The translations under genes were made by a program, and so were the position numbers. Of a stretch of 64,000 nucleotides of DNA, positions 62,689-64,000 are shown in pieces. Origin of the DNA: Dryocola clanedunensis subsp. sulfonylureivorans (GTDB lineage Bacteria; Pseudomonadota; Gammaproteobacteria; Enterobacterales; Enterobacteriaceae); contig NZ_JAERMU010000002.1 of NCBI RefSeq assembly GCF_016756775.1, positions 1-64,000 on the forward strand, given 5' to 3'. Under the pieces are notes generated by a model. The model was not told the DNA's origin. It did no database searches and worked only from the letters and a program-made list of their open reading frames with translations. How positions within the stretch are numbered: position 1 is the stretch's first letter; each line of letters begins with the position of its first letter.

Positions 62689-64000
62689 ATTTTTACCCGA
62701 GTCGCTAATTTTTGCCGCAAGGTGCTTAACCGCGATGATATCGTGGCTGAGGAGAACGAAGATCTCCCGCAAATCACGGTCATTCCGCGTGACCAGCATG
62801 CCATCTCCCGCAAAGATATCAGTGAAAACGCCCTTAAGGTGCTCTACCGTTTGAATAAAGCGGGCTATGAGGCTTACCTTGTCGGCGGCGGCGTGCGCGA
62901 CCTTCTGCTGGACAAAAAACCGAAAGATTTTGATGTCACCACCAGCGCCACGCCGGATCAGGTTCGTAAACTGTTCCGCAACTGTCGTCTGGTCGGTCGC
63001 CGCTTCCGCCTCGCCCACGTCATGTTCGGGCCTGAAATCATTGAGGTCGCAACCTTCCGCGGTCATCACGAAGAACAAAAATCGGATCGCCAGACCTCGC
63101 AAACGGGTCAGAACGGCATGCTGCTGCGCGATAACATTTTTGGTTCGATTGAAGAAGATGCCCAGCGCCGCGACTTTACGATCAACAGTCTCTATTACAG
63201 CGTGGCCGATTTTGCCATCCGCGATTACGTCGGCGGCCTGCGAGATTTACGTAACGGGGTGATTCGCCTGATTGGCGATCCTGAAACGCGCTACCGCGAA
63301 GACCCGGTGCGTATGCTCCGCGCTGTGCGCTTTGCCGCGAAGCTGAACATGACCATCAGCCCGGAAACCGGCGAACCTATTCCGCGCCTGGCGACGTTAA
63401 TCAATGACGTTCCGCCTGCCCGTCTGTTTGAGGAGTCCCTCAAACTGTTGCAGGCCGGCCACGGCTATCCTACCTATCAGCTGCTGCGCGAATACCAGCT
63501 GTTCCAGCCGCTGTTCCCGAGCATCACCCGCTGCTTTACCGAGCAGGGCGATAGCCCAATGGAGCTGATGATTACACAGGTGCTGAAGAACACCGATAAC
63601 CGCATCCAGAACGACATGCGCGTCAACCCGGCGTTCCTCTTCTCCGCGATGTTCTGGTACCCGCAGCTGGAAATGGCGCAGAAGCTTACCCAGGAAAGCG
63701 GTCTTGCCTATATGGACGCTTTCGCCCTGGCAATGAACGAAGTGCTGGATGAAGCCTGCCGCGCGCTGGCTATTCCTAAACGGATTACGACGCTGGTACG
63801 AGATATCTGGACGCTACAGCTTCGCCTGTCGCGCCGCCAGGGCAAACGTGCCTGGAAGCTGATGGAGCATCCTAAGTTCCGCGCCGCGTACGATCTGCTG
63901 GCTCTGCGTGCCGAAGTTGAAAACAATCAGGAACTGCTGCGTCTGACCAAATGGTGGGGCGAGTTCCAGGTTGCCGCACCGCCAATGCAGAAAGACATGC
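62689..64000 (+). CDS. pcnB: Poly(A) polymerase I (partial, 3' end outside window)
   Basis: Adds 3' poly(A) tails that promote RNA decay; it controls ColE1 plasmid copy number in E. coli. The frame gives (M)[10 protein letters not shown] when started at ATT (62689-62691), preceded by GAGGTGG, exactly as in E. coli pcnB, which is known to initiate at AUU. No ATG is available upstream in the conserved region. The nucleotidyltransferase signature [10 protein letters not shown] and the DFD catalytic aspartates follow, and the tRNA-nucleotidyltransferase-like helical domain continues to the window edge (437 codons visible). Confidence 0.93.
   Translation, partial: MFTRVANFCRKVLNRDDIVAEENEDLPQITVIPRDQHAISRKDISENALKVLYRLNKAGYEAYLVGGGVRDLLLDKKPKDFDVTTSATPDQVRKLFRNCRLVGRRFRLAHVMFGPEIIEVATFRGHHEEQKSDRQTSQTGQNGMLLRDNIFGSIEEDAQRRDFTINSLYYSVADFAIRDYVGGLRDLRNGVIRLIGDPETRYREDPVRMLRAVRFAAKLNMTISPETGEPIPRLATLINDVPPARLFEESLKLLQAGHGYPTYQLLREYQLFQPLFPSITRCFTEQGDSPMELMITQVLKNTDNRIQNDMRVNPAFLFSAMFWYPQLEMAQKLTQESGLAYMDAFALAMNEVLDEACRALAIPKRITTLVRDIWTLQLRLSRRQGKRAWKLMEHPKFRAAYDLLALRAEVENNQELLRLTKWWGEFQVAAPPMQKDM

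Overview
This 64 kb window is chromosomal housekeeping DNA of a gammaproteobacterium in the Enterobacteriaceae. Gene order matches the Escherichia coli region from rrnH and gmhB through proS, dnaE, the lpx/bam cluster, glnD, degP, fhu and mrcB to pcnB, read in inverted orientation. Most proteins have the same length as their E. coli orthologues but differ at many positions, so this is a relative of E. coli (Enterobacter, Leclercia, Kosakonia, Cedecea or a similar genus) and not E. coli itself. I cannot fix the genus from sequence alone. No insertion sequence, prophage, integron, CRISPR array or tRNA gene was seen.

Layout. Bases 1-310 hold the leader and P1/P2 promoters of a leftward rRNA operon whose 16S gene lies just outside the window. 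Next come gmhB, the MetJ-controlled methionine importer metNIQ, rcsF-trmO, proS, and a convergent block (nlpE, arfB, yaeQ, then yaeP-rof). A small c-type cytochrome gene follows, fused by a 4-nt overlap to tilS; E. coli K-12 lacks it here. gloA2, ldcC, accA, dnaE, rnhB, lpxB, lpxA, fabZ, lpxD, skp, bamA, rseP, cdsA, uppS, dxr, frr, pyrH, tsf and rpsB then all run leftward. This long array joins lipid A, fatty acid, isoprenoid and phospholipid synthesis and outer-membrane assembly with replication and translation genes.

From 33.4 kb map, glnD, dapD and yaeH run rightward, facing cdaR, degP and dgt. mtn-btuF-yadS follow, then erpA and clcA, then hemL. The ferrichrome system fhuA-C-D-B, mrcB and hrpB run leftward. 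The right end carries thpR-sfsA, dksA, gluQ and the start of pcnB.

Regulatory sequence is readable at many sites: met boxes before metN, a Fur box before fhuA, sigma-E-like promoters before degP and inside rseP, an rpsB leader (t44 region), and intrinsic terminators at most operon ends. REP/BIME-type palindromes sit between three convergent gene pairs. Non-ATG starts are common (GTG for gmhB, yaeP, ldcC, lpxA, skp, frr, btuF and hrpB; TTG for fabZ and cdsA), and pcnB appears to start at ATT.

I found no convincing undescribed multi-gene system. The points most worth checking are the cytochrome c gene coupled to tilS, the ATT start of pcnB, a shortened FhuA gating loop without its cysteine pair, the sigma-E-like promoter inside rseP, and the duplicated spacer in the BIME after proS.
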